64,000 nt of DNA from Sphingopyxis solisilvae (GTDB lineage Bacteria > Pseudomonadota > Alphaproteobacteria > Sphingomonadales > Sphingomonadaceae): contig NZ_JADKYM010000007.1 in NCBI RefSeq assembly GCF_015475875.1, positions 1 through 64,000 of the forward strand, in the 5' to 3' direction. Of this stretch, positions 8,346 to 18,430 are shown piece after piece (position 1 is the first letter of the stretch; each line of letters starts with the position of its first letter). Below the pieces are notes generated by a model. It did not search any database. It saw only the letters and a list, made by a program, of their open reading frames with translations, and had not been told where the DNA came from. Position numbers and translations under genes: made by a program.

Positions 8346-9607
8346 GGGTCACCTGTTTGCGGATGGGATTGGGTCGATGGGGCGGGAATGTCGGGGCCGG
8401 CGGGGTCGAGCAGCGCCGCGACCGGCGTCGTGCGCGGCAGGATCTGGAAATCCTGCTGCGCCGCGCCGGGGACGGGCGCGCTGGCGGCGAGGCGCCACAA
8501 GCCGAAGGCGAGCATCATCCCCGCCGCCAATGCGATGAAGAGGAAGAGCCCTCCCACGCCGATCAGCGTCATCGCCCCGGCGGCGCCAAGCGGGCCGAGC
8601 GCCGCACCCACCGAATAGAGAAGGACGAGCTGGCCGCTCGCGGTCACGCGCTCCGACGGCAATAGCCGGTCGTTCACGAAGGCGACGCAGAGCGGATAGA
8701 GCGCGAAGCTGAGCCCGCCGAACAGCGCGCCGAGACCGAGCAGCAGGGGGCCGGTCGGGGCCATGGCCAATGCGATGCTGACGCCAAGCGTCGCGGCGAA
8801 ACAGGCGATGATGACGCGCCGCCGGTCGTAGCGGTCGGACAGGCGGCCAAGCGGCCATTGCAGCGCCACGCCGCCGAGGATCACCGTCATCATGAAGGTC
8901 GCGGTGTCGCCAAGGCTGAGCCCGATCCGGCGCGCGTAGATGGCGGCAAGGCCATAAAAGGCGCCGAGCAGCAGCCCGGTGATCCCCGCGCCCGCGACGC
9001 CGAGCGGGGAGGCTTCGAACAGGCGCCGCAGCGGCAGCGAGGCCGCATCCTCGAGCGTCGGCGCCGCGGCGCGCGTCAGGCAAACGGGGATGATCGCGAG
9101 CGAGATCAGGATCGAGGCAAGTTCGAAGGGGATTTGCGGTGCGGTGTTGCCTGACCGCAGCAGCAACTGCCCGATCGCCTGCCCCGAATAAAGCGCGACC
9201 ATATAGACAGCGAGCACCGTCCCGCGCGTCTCTGCCTCGGCACGGTCGCCCAGCCAGCTTTCGACGCAGATGAACACGCCGGCGATGCACAGCCCGTCGA
9301 CGAGGCGCAGCCCCGCCCACAGCAACGGGTGCTGGAACAGCGCATAGGTCAGCGTGCTTGCCGACAGCAGCGCGACGAAGGCGGCGAAGGCGCGGATATG
9401 GCCGACGCGGCGCACGACCTCGCCCGCGCGCAGGGCCCCCAGCACGAGCCCGGCGAAATAGGCGGTTGCGACCGCACCGATCACCATCGTCCCGCTGCCC
9501 GCGCGTTCGAGCCGCAGCCCGATCAGTGTCGAGAGGAATCCGCTGCCCGCCATCATCACGAAAATCGCGACCAGCAGGCTCCGCACGGGCGGGATGATTG
9601 CGAACAT
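8330..9607 (-). CDS. MFS transporter, YcaD-like
   Basis: A 425-residue, 12-helix major facilitator (LLVAIFVMMAGSGFLSTLIGLRLE start, LGALRAGEVVRRVGHIRAFA in loop 2-3, LVDGLCIAGVFICVESWLGDRAEAE). It belongs to the YcaD/MFS_1-type group. It starts 21 bp after the aspartokinase stop and its 3' end overlaps the ProP-like gene, so all are probably co-transcribed. A role in export or uptake of ectoines is inferred from position; the family has no defined substrate. Confidence 0.75.
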   Translation of the reverse strand: MFAIIPPVRSLLVAIFVMMAGSGFLSTLIGLRLERAGSGTMVIGAVATAYFAGLVLGALRAGEVVRRVGHIRAFAAFVALLSASTLTYALFQHPLLWAGLRLVDGLCIAGVFICVESWLGDRAEAETRGTVLAVYMVALYSGQAIGQLLLRSGNTAPQIPFELASILISLAIIPVCLTRAAAPTLEDAASLPLRRLFEASPLGVAGAGITGLLLGAFYGLAAIYARRIGLSLGDTATFMMTVILGGVALQWPLGRLSDRYDRRRVIIACFAATLGVSIALAMAPTGPLLLGLGALFGGLSFALYPLCVAFVNDRLLPSERVTASGQLVLLYSVGAALGPLGAAGAMTLIGVGGLFLFIALAAGMMLAFGLWRLAASAPVPGAAQQDFQILPRTTPVAALLDPAGPDIPAPSTQSHPQTGDPWKSP

Positions 9608-9628
9608 CGGCCGCGCCCGGCCGCCGCG

Positions 9629-11068
9629 TCATGCGGCGCGCCGGCCCTCCGCGCTCGCGTCGATGTCCTCGATCAGCGCCTTGTGCAGCACGCGCACCGC
9701 CGCATCGAAATCGCGGCCTTCGACGATGAACTGGACGTCGACATTGCGGATCTGATGTTGCATCGCGATCATCACGATGCCTGCATCGTCGAGCGCACGC
9801 AGCGCATCGGGGACGAGCCCGGGGCGCGAAATGTCGCTGCCGATCGCCGATACCATCGCCACCGGCTGCGCCGAAATCGCGGCCTCGGGATAGTCTTTCT
9901 GCAGGTCGGCGATCAGCTTTTTTACCGCGTCGGCGCTCGCCGACAGATAATGGGTGATCGTGTTGGCATTCGACGATTTGCTGACGATCCACAGGCGGTG
10001 GCGCGTCAGCGCGTCGAGGATCGCCATGTCGTAACCCTTCACGCCGACCATATCCTGTTCGAAGAAGGTCAGCGCCTGCAACTGGCGGATTCCGGTGACG
10101 ATCTCGACGCGCGGGACGTCGGAGACATAATCGCCGGTGACGAGCGTGCCGCTATCCTCGCGGTCGAACGTGTTGCGCACGCGCAGCGGGATGTCGGTCT
10201 GGCGCAGGCCGCGCCCGGCGCCGGGATGGATCGCCTCCATCCCCAGGTTCGCAAGCTGGTCGGCGACGTCGTAGTTCGTGCGGCCGATCTTGCGCGCCTT
10301 GTCCTCGCCGACCAGCTTCGGGTCGGCGCTCGACAGGTGAAACTCCTTGTGGATGATCGCCTCACGCGCGCCGGTCAGGACGGCGAGGCGCGAAAAGGTC
10401 ATTTCGGTGTAGCCGCGCGCATAGCGCCGCACCATGCCGCCCTCGCACCCGGCATAGCCGGTGATGATCGGCAGCGTCGTGCGAAGGTCGATCGCGGCAA
10501 AGGCCTCCTTGATCCGTTCGTCGAGGCTGCGAAGATCGTCCTGGTCCCACAGCGTGAGGTCGATGAAGCGCGCATCGACGTCGCGGTCGCGAAGCAGCAG
10601 CGCGGTGCTGTGCGCGCTATGCGCCTCACCGATCCCGGCGAGCAATTCGCGCACGGTGGCGAGCTGGTCCTTGAGTCCGAAGCGCCCGTGGCTGCGCAGC
10701 CGCGCGAGATCGTCGAGGCAGGCGGTGACGGCATCGATGCGCGCATCGACGAAGCGGTCGGCCTCGGCCCGGCTGGCGCCGCGCGCGAACATATCCGCAT
10801 TGCGCGCGTGCATCGCGGCGCGCACGGCTGCCATGCTGCGCCGCCACGCATCGGCATCGTCGTCGTCGACGAAATGCCCATAGACGCCGGGTGCGCCCGT
10901 CTTCTTGTTCTCAAGGAGCAGGTCGGTCATCCCGGCATAGGCCGAGACGACGAAGATGCGGTTATACAGATCGGCGCCCGATCGCCCCGCGATCAGCACA
11001 TTGTCGAACAGGGTCGCCGTCGCGGCCATCGACGTGCCGCCGACTTTCTCGACGCTATGCCCGGTCAT
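9629..11068 (-). CDS. ask: ectoine-specific aspartokinase (Ask_Ect)
   Basis: A 479-residue aspartate kinase that phosphorylates aspartate at the entry to the pathway to aspartate-semialdehyde, precursor of diaminobutyrate. The N-terminus HSVEKVGGTSM is the nucleotide-binding KxGGTS motif; a central GYAGCEGGMVRRYARGYTE segment and two C-terminal ACT-like regions (VKGYDMAILDALTRH and AMVSAIGSDIS) follow. The long helical insertion after residue 70 and the location directly after ectD are typical of the specialised Ask_Ect isoenzyme, which escapes normal lysine/threonine feedback. Its start overlaps the ectD stop by 4 bp (ATGA). Confidence 0.9.
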   Translation of the reverse strand: MTGHSVEKVGGTSMAATATLFDNVLIAGRSGADLYNRIFVVSAYAGMTDLLLENKKTGAPGVYGHFVDDDDADAWRRSMAAVRAAMHARNADMFARGASRAEADRFVDARIDAVTACLDDLARLRSHGRFGLKDQLATVRELLAGIGEAHSAHSTALLLRDRDVDARFIDLTLWDQDDLRSLDERIKEAFAAIDLRTTLPIITGYAGCEGGMVRRYARGYTEMTFSRLAVLTGAREAIIHKEFHLSSADPKLVGEDKARKIGRTNYDVADQLANLGMEAIHPGAGRGLRQTDIPLRVRNTFDREDSGTLVTGDYVSDVPRVEIVTGIRQLQALTFFEQDMVGVKGYDMAILDALTRHRLWIVSKSSNANTITHYLSASADAVKKLIADLQKDYPEAAISAQPVAMVSAIGSDISRPGLVPDALRALDDAGIVMIAMQHQIRNVDVQFIVEGRDFDAAVRVLHKALIEDIDASAEGRRAA

Positions 11069-11985
11069 GCCGGCACCGTCTCGGCGATCGGGCCGCGTTC
11101 GATCGCCAGCGGTTCGGGCTCGCCGCGATGCGCGAGGAACCAGGGACGCGGCTTGAGGGCGCCGAATGGCTTTCCGAGCCGGTTGCTGACCGCATTATAG
11201 ACGAGGAAGGCGTTGGCGCGCGGAAAGGGCGTGATATTGCCGTTCGACCCGTGCATCAAATTGCAGTCGAACAGGATGACAGTGCCGGGCTTGCCCGTCG
11301 GCGCGACGATGCCATGCTTGTGTGCAAGCTCGGCGAGGCTTTCCTCGTCGGGCACGCCATATTCCTGTTTCTTGAGCGAGCTTAGATAATGGTCGTCGGG
11401 GGTTTCGCCGATGCAGGTGAGGTAGGTGCGGTGCGACCCCGGGATCACCATCAGCGGCCCGTTGTGCGGGGTGTTCTCGGCCAGCAGCACCGACATCGAC
11501 AGCGCGCGCATCCGCGGCATGCCGTCCTCGACGTGCCAGGTCTCGAAATCGCTGTGCCAATAGAACTCCTTGCCCTTGAAACCGGGCTTATAGTTGAGCC
11601 GCGACTGGTGGATATAGACCTCGTCGTCGAGCAGGAAGCGCGCGACATCGGCGAGCCGCGCGTCGGCGGCGAGCCGCGCCATCACCGGGCTCTGCGCGTG
11701 AATCTCGAAGATCGAGCGAATTTCCTTGCCCTGCGGCTCGGTGACGATCGTGTCGCCGTCGAGTGCCGCCGGATCGGCGAGCAGCTTGCCCGCAGCTTTC
11801 TGCAGGAAGGCGACTTCCTCGGCCGAGAAAATATCCTCGAGCACGATATAGCCGTCGCGGTCGAACTGCGCGGCCTGGCGCGAGCTGATCGGCGCGTCAT
11901 TGCTCCATTGACTATGGACGACGGGATCCTGCCGGGGCCGCATTTCGGCTTCGGCGGCTTGGCGCGAGGGGTAGAGGTCTTGCAT
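11065..11985 (-). CDS. ectD: ectoine 5-hydroxylase EctD
   Basis: A 306-residue Fe(II)/2-oxoglutarate dioxygenase that converts ectoine to 5-hydroxyectoine. The EctD signature is present almost unchanged as FYWHSDFETWHVEDGMPRMR, giving the first iron ligands (His, Asp); the third His is in LMHGSNGN near the C-terminus. I choose the ATG at 11985 because an AAAGGGAG ribosome-binding site lies 7 nt before it; a longer frame from 12081 would overlap the end of ectC. Its presence means the cell should be able to hydroxylate ectoine, whether made or imported. Confidence 0.93.
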   Translation of the reverse strand: MQDLYPSRQAAEAEMRPRQDPVVHSQWSNDAPISSRQAAQFDRDGYIVLEDIFSAEEVAFLQKAAGKLLADPAALDGDTIVTEPQGKEIRSIFEIHAQSPVMARLAADARLADVARFLLDDEVYIHQSRLNYKPGFKGKEFYWHSDFETWHVEDGMPRMRALSMSVLLAENTPHNGPLMVIPGSHRTYLTCIGETPDDHYLSSLKKQEYGVPDEESLAELAHKHGIVAPTGKPGTVILFDCNLMHGSNGNITPFPRANAFLVYNAVSNRLGKPFGALKPRPWFLAHRGEPEPLAIERGPIAETVPA

Positions 11986-12016
11986 CGGACGTCTCCCTTT
12001 CTGGTTCGGGTGAAGG

Positions 12017-12430
12017 TCAGTCGGCGGCGACGGGCTCGCGCGCGAGGTCCGCGTCGGTCGGATAGGCGCCGCTTTCGTCATGCACCTCTTGGCCGGTGAC
12101 CGGCGGGTTGAAGACGCAGGCGGTCAAAATGTCGGTTTCGGGCCGCACGATATGGCGATCATGGTCGTTGAGCGCGTACATCACGCCGGGGCGCAGCGCG
12201 TGAACCTCCCCGGTCGCCAGATCCTCGATCGTTCCGGTCCCTTTCAGCACCAGCACCGCCTCCAGATGGTTCTGATAGTGCATCTTGAGTTCGCTGCCTG
12301 CGAACATGGTGGTGCAGTGAAATGAAAAGCCCATTCCATCGTCCTTGAGCAACAGCCGGGCGCTGGCCCAGCCGTCCGAGCGGACGTTGCGGTCGGTCTT
12401 GCGGATGTCGCCTAAATTGCGAACGATCAT
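12017..12430 (-). CDS. ectC: L-ectoine synthase EctC
   Basis: A 137-residue cupin-fold cyclase closing N-gamma-acetyl-diaminobutyrate to ectoine. Seen are the N-terminal [16 protein letters not shown], the cupin metal/substrate segment [21 protein letters not shown] and a second strand [20 protein letters not shown]. Length matches the family (about 130). It lies 17 bp after ectB and 31 bp before the ectD start, with all genes on one strand. Its substrate is normally supplied by EctA, which is absent from this window. Confidence 0.94.
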   Translation of the reverse strand: MIVRNLGDIRKTDRNVRSDGWASARLLLKDDGMGFSFHCTTMFAGSELKMHYQNHLEAVLVLKGTGTIEDLATGEVHALRPGVMYALNDHDRHIVRPETDILTACVFNPPVTGQEVHDESGAYPTDADLAREPVAAD

Positions 12431-12447
12431 GTCGGTTTCTCCTGTTT

Positions 12448-13755
<1,308 letters not shown>

Positions 13756-14316
13756 CTTATCCCTGTTCTGCGTCTATCTTCATGCGGTCGATCGGCCCGA
13801 TGCGGGCCAGATAACCAGCAAATCTCGATACCCTAGAGAGCGAGCGGTTTGGCTCGCGGCAGAACGTCCGCTCTCTTTGTTTGAAATCTAAAAGCTGACT
13901 GTCTCCAACCGGCCAGACTTGACCGTAATCAGCCTCATATATTCGGCCAATCCTCGACATCGGCTTCCCGCGTTGATCAGGGCAGATGCTTAAGTAGATT
14001 CCACGATTTTCCTCTCGAAGTCATGCGGCTATTTCATAGCTGTCTGTGGAAGAGCTGTATCGCCTCCCACCGCGAAGACGGTGAGTTACGAACACAGCGA
14101 TGATGCTGCGGACACGGCTTGCGGCGTCCCCGGAAGCATCTGTTCGACCCGAACAGAGGGACCAAGGGGACGTCGCAAGTTTCGCACCGGTCCCATCACT
14201 CGCAGTGTGCCGGCTCGCGCGCCAGCCTGTGCGATCGGACATACGGCGAGGGACGTTCTCGACGAGCCGCCGCCCAGGAGCAGCTGGTCAACAGGCGATC
14301 AGCCATTCTACGCAAG
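13756..14316. other. 561-bp stretch without a supported gene, between ectB and the integrase
   Basis: Short frames exist on both strands (up to about 80 residues within it), but none has a recognisable motif or ribosome-binding site. I looked for EctA motifs and found none. It must hold the ectB promoter, but no clear -35/-10 pair stands out. It reads like degenerate sequence left between the integrase and the ectoine operon. Confidence 0.5.
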
Positions 14317-15561
14317 CTAGCCCCTTTCGCAAGCCCAAGCGCCTTTGCGTTCGGCCTCGTCGAGATAATTGGCCCACCATTGCATCATCGGCCTCCGGTG
14401 CGCCAAATATCGCGCGGCGTTATAGGCTGCCCGAATGCCGCGGGGTTGATGCGCCAGCTGGATTTCGATCCAGTCGGGTTCGAACAGTCCACTCTCATTC
14501 AAGACTGTGCTGGCCAGGCCGCGAAACCCATGGACCGTTGCCTTGCCACGCAAACCGAGCCGATACATGATGTCCAGCATTCGGTTCTCACTGATCACTT
14601 TCGACTTCGTGTAGGCCACCGGAAATAGGTAGCGACCGAGCTTCGCATTCCCGGCTTTTCGATAGACGTTGATATCTTCGATCTCCGCGAGAAGATCGAG
14701 TGCCTGACGAGGTAGGGGGACGAGATGCTCCGAACGCATCTTCATGCGCTCGGCCGGAATGCGCCACATTGGGTTGGGGCCATCGAGGTCTTCGAACTCT
14801 TCCCACTCGGCAAAACGCGTCTCCTGCGTGCGGACCATGGTAAGAATGGTCCAGCGCAGCGCGAGATGGCTCATGCGTTCGGCTCTGTCCGCGTTAAGCT
14901 TGGCAAAAAACGTTGGCAGATCCTTGGCCGCAACCTTGGGATGATGCTTGACCGGCCGCGCCTTGGTGAGCGCCGGAGTGAGGTCACGGCACGGATCGCT
15001 CTCGCACCGCCCGTCCGGGATCGCATAACGAAAAATCTCGCTGCAGTGGTTCTTGACCCGGTGCGCCATTTCGATCGCCCCGCGCGCCTGGATCTTGCGG
15101 ATCGCCTCGAGTATCTGCCGGGGTGTAATGGTGTCGATATCGAGATAGCCGATAACCGGAAATATATCGGCTTCAAGCCGCCCGACCACAAGCGCAGCAT
15201 AGCGCGGAGACCAGGCGAGCATGCGCGTTTCGAGCCATTCGCGCGCCACATGCTCGAACGTGTTGACGACCTCGGCTAGCGACGTCGAGGTTTGCGCCTT
15301 GGCTTTCCGGCGCTCCTGAGACGGATCAAGCCCGAGCGCGAGCTGATGCTTCATCATGTCGCGCCACGCCCGCGCAGCGAGGATCGTAGTCGCGGGATAA
15401 GGTCCGCCCGAAAGCAGCTTCTGTTTTCCCCCATAGCGGTAGGCAAAGCGCCAGACCTTTCCGCCGTTCGGTTGGACAAGGATGAACAGCCCGCCGCCAT
15501 CGGACTTCTTGTAGGGTTTAGCGGCCGGTTTGAGCGCCTTGAGCGCGACGTTGGTAAGCAT
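14317..15561 (-). CDS. P4-type tyrosine recombinase (integrase)
   Basis: A 414-residue integrase. The N-terminal DUF4102-type arm-binding domain is visible (ALKALKPAAKPYKKSDGGG, then WRFAYRYGGKQKLLSGG). The catalytic domain follows: Arg I in VRTQETRFAEW, the HxxR box in VHGFRGLAST, the third His in QLAHQPRG and the Tyr nucleophile in AAYNAARYL. All residues are intact. The start at 15561 has GGGGAAGG 8 nt upstream; a longer frame to 15705 lacks support. It lies 216 bp from the 3' end of tRNA-Gln and on the same strand, the classic position for an element using the tRNA as attachment site. Confidence 0.92.
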   Translation of the reverse strand: MLTNVALKALKPAAKPYKKSDGGGLFILVQPNGGKVWRFAYRYGGKQKLLSGGPYPATTILAARAWRDMMKHQLALGLDPSQERRKAKAQTSTSLAEVVNTFEHVAREWLETRMLAWSPRYAALVVGRLEADIFPVIGYLDIDTITPRQILEAIRKIQARGAIEMAHRVKNHCSEIFRYAIPDGRCESDPCRDLTPALTKARPVKHHPKVAAKDLPTFFAKLNADRAERMSHLALRWTILTMVRTQETRFAEWEEFEDLDGPNPMWRIPAERMKMRSEHLVPLPRQALDLLAEIEDINVYRKAGNAKLGRYLFPVAYTKSKVISENRMLDIMYRLGLRGKATVHGFRGLASTVLNESGLFEPDWIEIQLAHQPRGIRAAYNAARYLAHRRPMMQWWANYLDEAERKGAWACERG

Positions 15562-15776
15562 GTTGGTACCTTCCCCGCGTGCTGCAACTTCGAATCCTGC
15601 GCACGGAAAAATTGTTGGTAAGGGCGAAATGCGTACCAACAAATTGACCAAAAACGGGTCGAGCTGCAAGGGGACGGCCTGAGCGGAATCGCGAATCCGT
15701 CTCAAGATAAATCATTGTTTTTATTGGTTTAGTTGAGACGCTCTGCGGCCTCGTGAGCGCTTCTGGAAACACCGGC

Positions 15777-15851
15777 TGGCTGGGGCGGCAGGATTCGAAC
15801 CTGCGCATGGCGGTACCAAAAACCGCTGCCTTACCGCTTGGCTACGCCCCA
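15777..15851 (-). tRNA. tRNA-Gln (anticodon TTG)
   Basis: On the minus strand a full cloverleaf can be drawn: 7-bp acceptor stem TGGGGCG/CGCCCCA, D-arm GCCAAGCGGTAAGGC, anticodon arm GCGGT-TTTTGGT-ACCGC with anticodon TTG, T-arm GCAGGTTCGAATCCTGC, discriminator G and an encoded CCA. Its 3' end faces the integrase gene. Confidence 0.95.
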
Positions 15852-15909
15852 ACGGCCGGTGCGACGCGCGCTCTATAGCGCGTCGCCGGCTAATGCAAGG
15901 CAGGTCGCG

Positions 15910-16995
15910 TCAGATCCGGTTTACCCAGCCGTAAGGGTCAGGCGCGCGGCCGCGCTGGATCGCGACGAGCTTGTCCTTCAGCATCGCGGTGACCTGGCCG
16001 GGGCCGCCGGCGCCGATGGTGAAGCTGGTCTGCCCACGCGTCACCTTGCCCACCGGCGTCACCACGGCAGCGGTGCCGCACGCGAAACTTTCGGTCAGTT
16101 GTCCGCTCTCTGCATCGGCCTGCCACTGGTCGATCGCATAGGGTTCCTCGCGCACCGTCAACCCGGCGTCGCGCGCCAGGGTGATGATCGCGTCGCGGGT
16201 GATGCCGGGCAGGATCGTGCCGGTCAGCGGCGGGGTGACGATACTGCCGTCGGCGAACACGAAGAACATGTTCATGCCGCCCAGTTCCTCGATCCAGCGG
16301 CGTTCGACGGCGTCGAGGAACACCACCTGGTCGTGCCCCTTGCCGATCGCCTCGCGCTGCGCGATCAGGCTGGAGGCGTAATTGCCGCCGCATTTGGCGG
16401 CGCCGGTGCCGCCCGGCGCGGCGCGAGTGTAGTCTTCGGACACCCACAGCGAAATCGCCGGTGCGCCCGATTTGAAATAATTGCCCACCGGCGAGGTGAT
16501 AACGAGGAACTGATATTCGGCCGCGGGCTTGACCCCCAGGAACACCTCGCTTGCGAACATGAAGGGGCGCAAATAGAGCGCGCCTCCGTCGACGGGCGGG
16601 AACCAGGCAGCATCGGCGGCGACGGCTTCCTTGACCGCGGCAATGAACAGTTCCTCGGGCAGTTCGGCCATCGCCATGCGGCGCGCGCTGGCGTTGAAGC
16701 GCGCGGCGTTAGCCTCGACCCGGAACAGCGCCATCGATCCATCGTCGAGCCGGTACGCTTTCAGCCCTTCAAAAATTTCCTGCGCATAATGCAGCACCGC
16801 GGTCGCAGGATCGAGGGTCAGCGGACCGCGCGGCATCACCTGCGCATCGTGCCAACCCTGCCCCTCTGTATAGCGGATCGACACCATATGGTCGGTGAAG
16901 ACGCGCCCGAACGCCGGATCAGCGATCGCCGCCGCGCGCACATCGTCCGCAACGCGATCAGGGTGCGGCAGATGGGTGAAGGCGGGAGCGGACAT
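15910..16995 (-). CDS. ilvE: branched-chain amino acid aminotransferase
   Basis: A 361-residue fold-type IV PLP enzyme interconverting Leu/Ile/Val and their 2-oxo acids. Motifs: LHYAQEIFEGLKAYR, NAARFNASARRMAMAELPEE, the catalytic Lys in TGAAKCGGNYASSL, ELGGMNMFFVF and PLTGTILPGITRD. It belongs to the longer BCAT type (about 360 residues). The ATG at 16995 has CAGGGAT upstream and gives the usual N-terminus; an upstream frame to 17154 would run into the divergent marR gene. Confidence 0.93.
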   Translation of the reverse strand: MSAPAFTHLPHPDRVADDVRAAAIADPAFGRVFTDHMVSIRYTEGQGWHDAQVMPRGPLTLDPATAVLHYAQEIFEGLKAYRLDDGSMALFRVEANAARFNASARRMAMAELPEELFIAAVKEAVAADAAWFPPVDGGALYLRPFMFASEVFLGVKPAAEYQFLVITSPVGNYFKSGAPAISLWVSEDYTRAAPGGTGAAKCGGNYASSLIAQREAIGKGHDQVVFLDAVERRWIEELGGMNMFFVFADGSIVTPPLTGTILPGITRDAIITLARDAGLTVREEPYAIDQWQADAESGQLTESFACGTAAVVTPVGKVTRGQTSFTIGAGGPGQVTAMLKDKLVAIQRGRAPDPYGWVNRI

Positions 16996-17074
16996 GCAAA
17001 ATAATCCCTGTGGCTGGGGGTCGATGGAGCGCGCCTCTTGCCAAAGACCGGCGGCGCGCGCAACGGTAGTGACC

Positions 17075-17587
17075 ATGGCCGAGGAAAATTTTCTTTCGCA
17101 AACCCCCGCTGCGTCTGCTCTTTTCTTACGCGAAGACGAAGTGCGCCGCGGCATCGAATTTCTGTTTTTCGCCCACGCATCGCTGTGGCGGTCGATCGAC
17201 GCACAGCTGGCCGAACAGCAATTGGGGCGCGCGCATTATCGCGCGCTCTATTTCATCGCGCGCCAGCCGGGGCTGACGATCTCTGACCTGCTCGCGCTGC
17301 TGGGGATCACCAAACAATCGCTCGGCCGCGTCGTGAAGGAACTGGAAGCGCGCGCGATGTTGACGACCCGCCCGGGCAATCGCGACCGGCGGCAAAAGGA
17401 ACTGCGGCTGACCGATGCCGGCCGGGCTGCCGAGGCGGCGATTTTCGTGCTGCTGCGCGACGCAATGAGCCGCGCCTATACCCACGCCGGTCAGCAGGCG
17501 GTGACCGGATTCTGGCACGTCAGCGAGGCACTGATCCCCGTGCGTGACCGCAAGCGCATCGCGGCGCTGGGAAAGGAAGCGGTCTAG
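17075..17587 (+). CDS. MarR-family transcriptional regulator
   Basis: A 170-residue winged-helix regulator. The core is visible from IEFLFFAHASLWRSIDAQLAE through LTISDLLALLGITKQSLGRVVKELEARAML (HTH) and the wing TRPGNRDRRQKELRLTDAGR. The start MAEENFLSQT at 17075 avoids reading through the ilvE start region, with which it is divergent (79 bp apart). It may regulate ilvE, but no operator was identified. The stop overlaps the 3' end of the convergent proC by 4 bp. Confidence 0.85.
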   Translation: MAEENFLSQTPAASALFLREDEVRRGIEFLFFAHASLWRSIDAQLAEQQLGRAHYRALYFIARQPGLTISDLLALLGITKQSLGRVVKELEARAMLTTRPGNRDRRQKELRLTDAGRAAEAAIFVLLRDAMSRAYTHAGQQAVTGFWHVSEALIPVRDRKRIAALGKEAV

Positions 17588-18414
17588 CCCTCGCCGCGCG
17601 CCAGGTCGGCCAGTTCGCGTCCGCGGTCGCGCGCGGCCCGCAGGACGTTGGTGAGCAGCGCGGCAAGCTGTCCGTCGCTGTCGAGTATGTCGAGCCCGGC
17701 CTGCGTTGTGCCGCCCTTGCTGGCGACCTGCGCGATGAGCGTCCCGGGCTTTTCGCCGCTGTCGGCAAGCAGCGCGGTGGCGCCGCCAAAGGTGGCCGTG
17801 GCCAGCGCGAGCGCATCCTCCGCCGACAGGCCAAGTCGCTCGCCCGCCGCAGCATAAGATTCGATCAGCCGGAACACGAACGCCGGACCGCTCCCGGTAA
17901 AGGCGGTGACCAGATCCATCGTCGAATCATCGGGCAATGTTACCGTCCGGCCCAGTATGTCGAGCAGCGCGGCGATTGTTTCATGATCGACGTTCCCCAG
18001 GGTCGCGACCGCAGTCACCCCGGCGCCGATGCGTGCGGCAAGATTGGGCAGGATGCGGACATGCGCCCTCGCGCCGGAAAACCGTGCCGCGAGATCGGCG
18101 AGCGACACCCCCGCGAGGATCGACAGCAAATGGACGTCCCCGGTCGCCAGCGGCGCCAGCGTTTCGGCGATCTCGCCCAGCTGTTGCGGCTTCATGCCGA
18201 GCATGATCCAGTCGGCGACACCCCCAGCGGCCTGCCATTCGGCGAGGGACGCGTATTGGACGACACCGTCGCGCGGCGCCGCAAAGGGATCGACGATCGC
18301 CACCCGGGCGCCGTCCAGCCCGGCCGCCAGCCAGCGGTCGAGCATCGCACCCGCCATATTGCCGCAGCCGACGAGCAGCAGACGGCCCGAAAAATCTTGC
18401 AAACCTTGGTTCAT
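17584..18414 (-). CDS. proC: pyrroline-5-carboxylate reductase
   Basis: A 276-residue enzyme for the last step of proline synthesis, NAD(P)H-dependent reduction of P5C. The N-terminal Rossmann motif is LLLVGCGNMAGAMLDRW. The conserved C-terminal helix region includes TGSGPAFVFRLIESYAAAGE and the PROSITE-like segment KGGTTQAGLDIL. Length matches the family. It begins 16 bp after the alkaline phosphatase gene on the same strand, so they may be co-transcribed. Confidence 0.93.
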   Translation of the reverse strand: MNQGLQDFSGRLLLVGCGNMAGAMLDRWLAAGLDGARVAIVDPFAAPRDGVVQYASLAEWQAAGGVADWIMLGMKPQQLGEIAETLAPLATGDVHLLSILAGVSLADLAARFSGARAHVRILPNLAARIGAGVTAVATLGNVDHETIAALLDILGRTVTLPDDSTMDLVTAFTGSGPAFVFRLIESYAAAGERLGLSAEDALALATATFGGATALLADSGEKPGTLIAQVASKGGTTQAGLDILDSDGQLAALLTNVLRAARDRGRELADLARGEG

Positions 18415-18430
18415 ATTCCTGTTTCTAATT

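Noticed and set aside
6834..8618. 594-codon open frame on the plus strand opposite the MFS genes
   Set aside because: Arg/His/Glu-rich antisense shadow of a high-GC gene; no motif and no ribosome-binding site, while the minus-strand frame is a clear transporter.
13757..13960. 67-codon minus-strand frame directly before ectB as a possible ectA remnant
   Set aside because: No similarity to EctA/GNAT motifs can be seen; short frames of this length are expected by chance here.
14119..14628. 169-codon plus-strand frame overlapping the integrase 3' end
   Set aside because: Mostly antisense to the integrase C-terminus, whose catalytic Tyr region is conserved.
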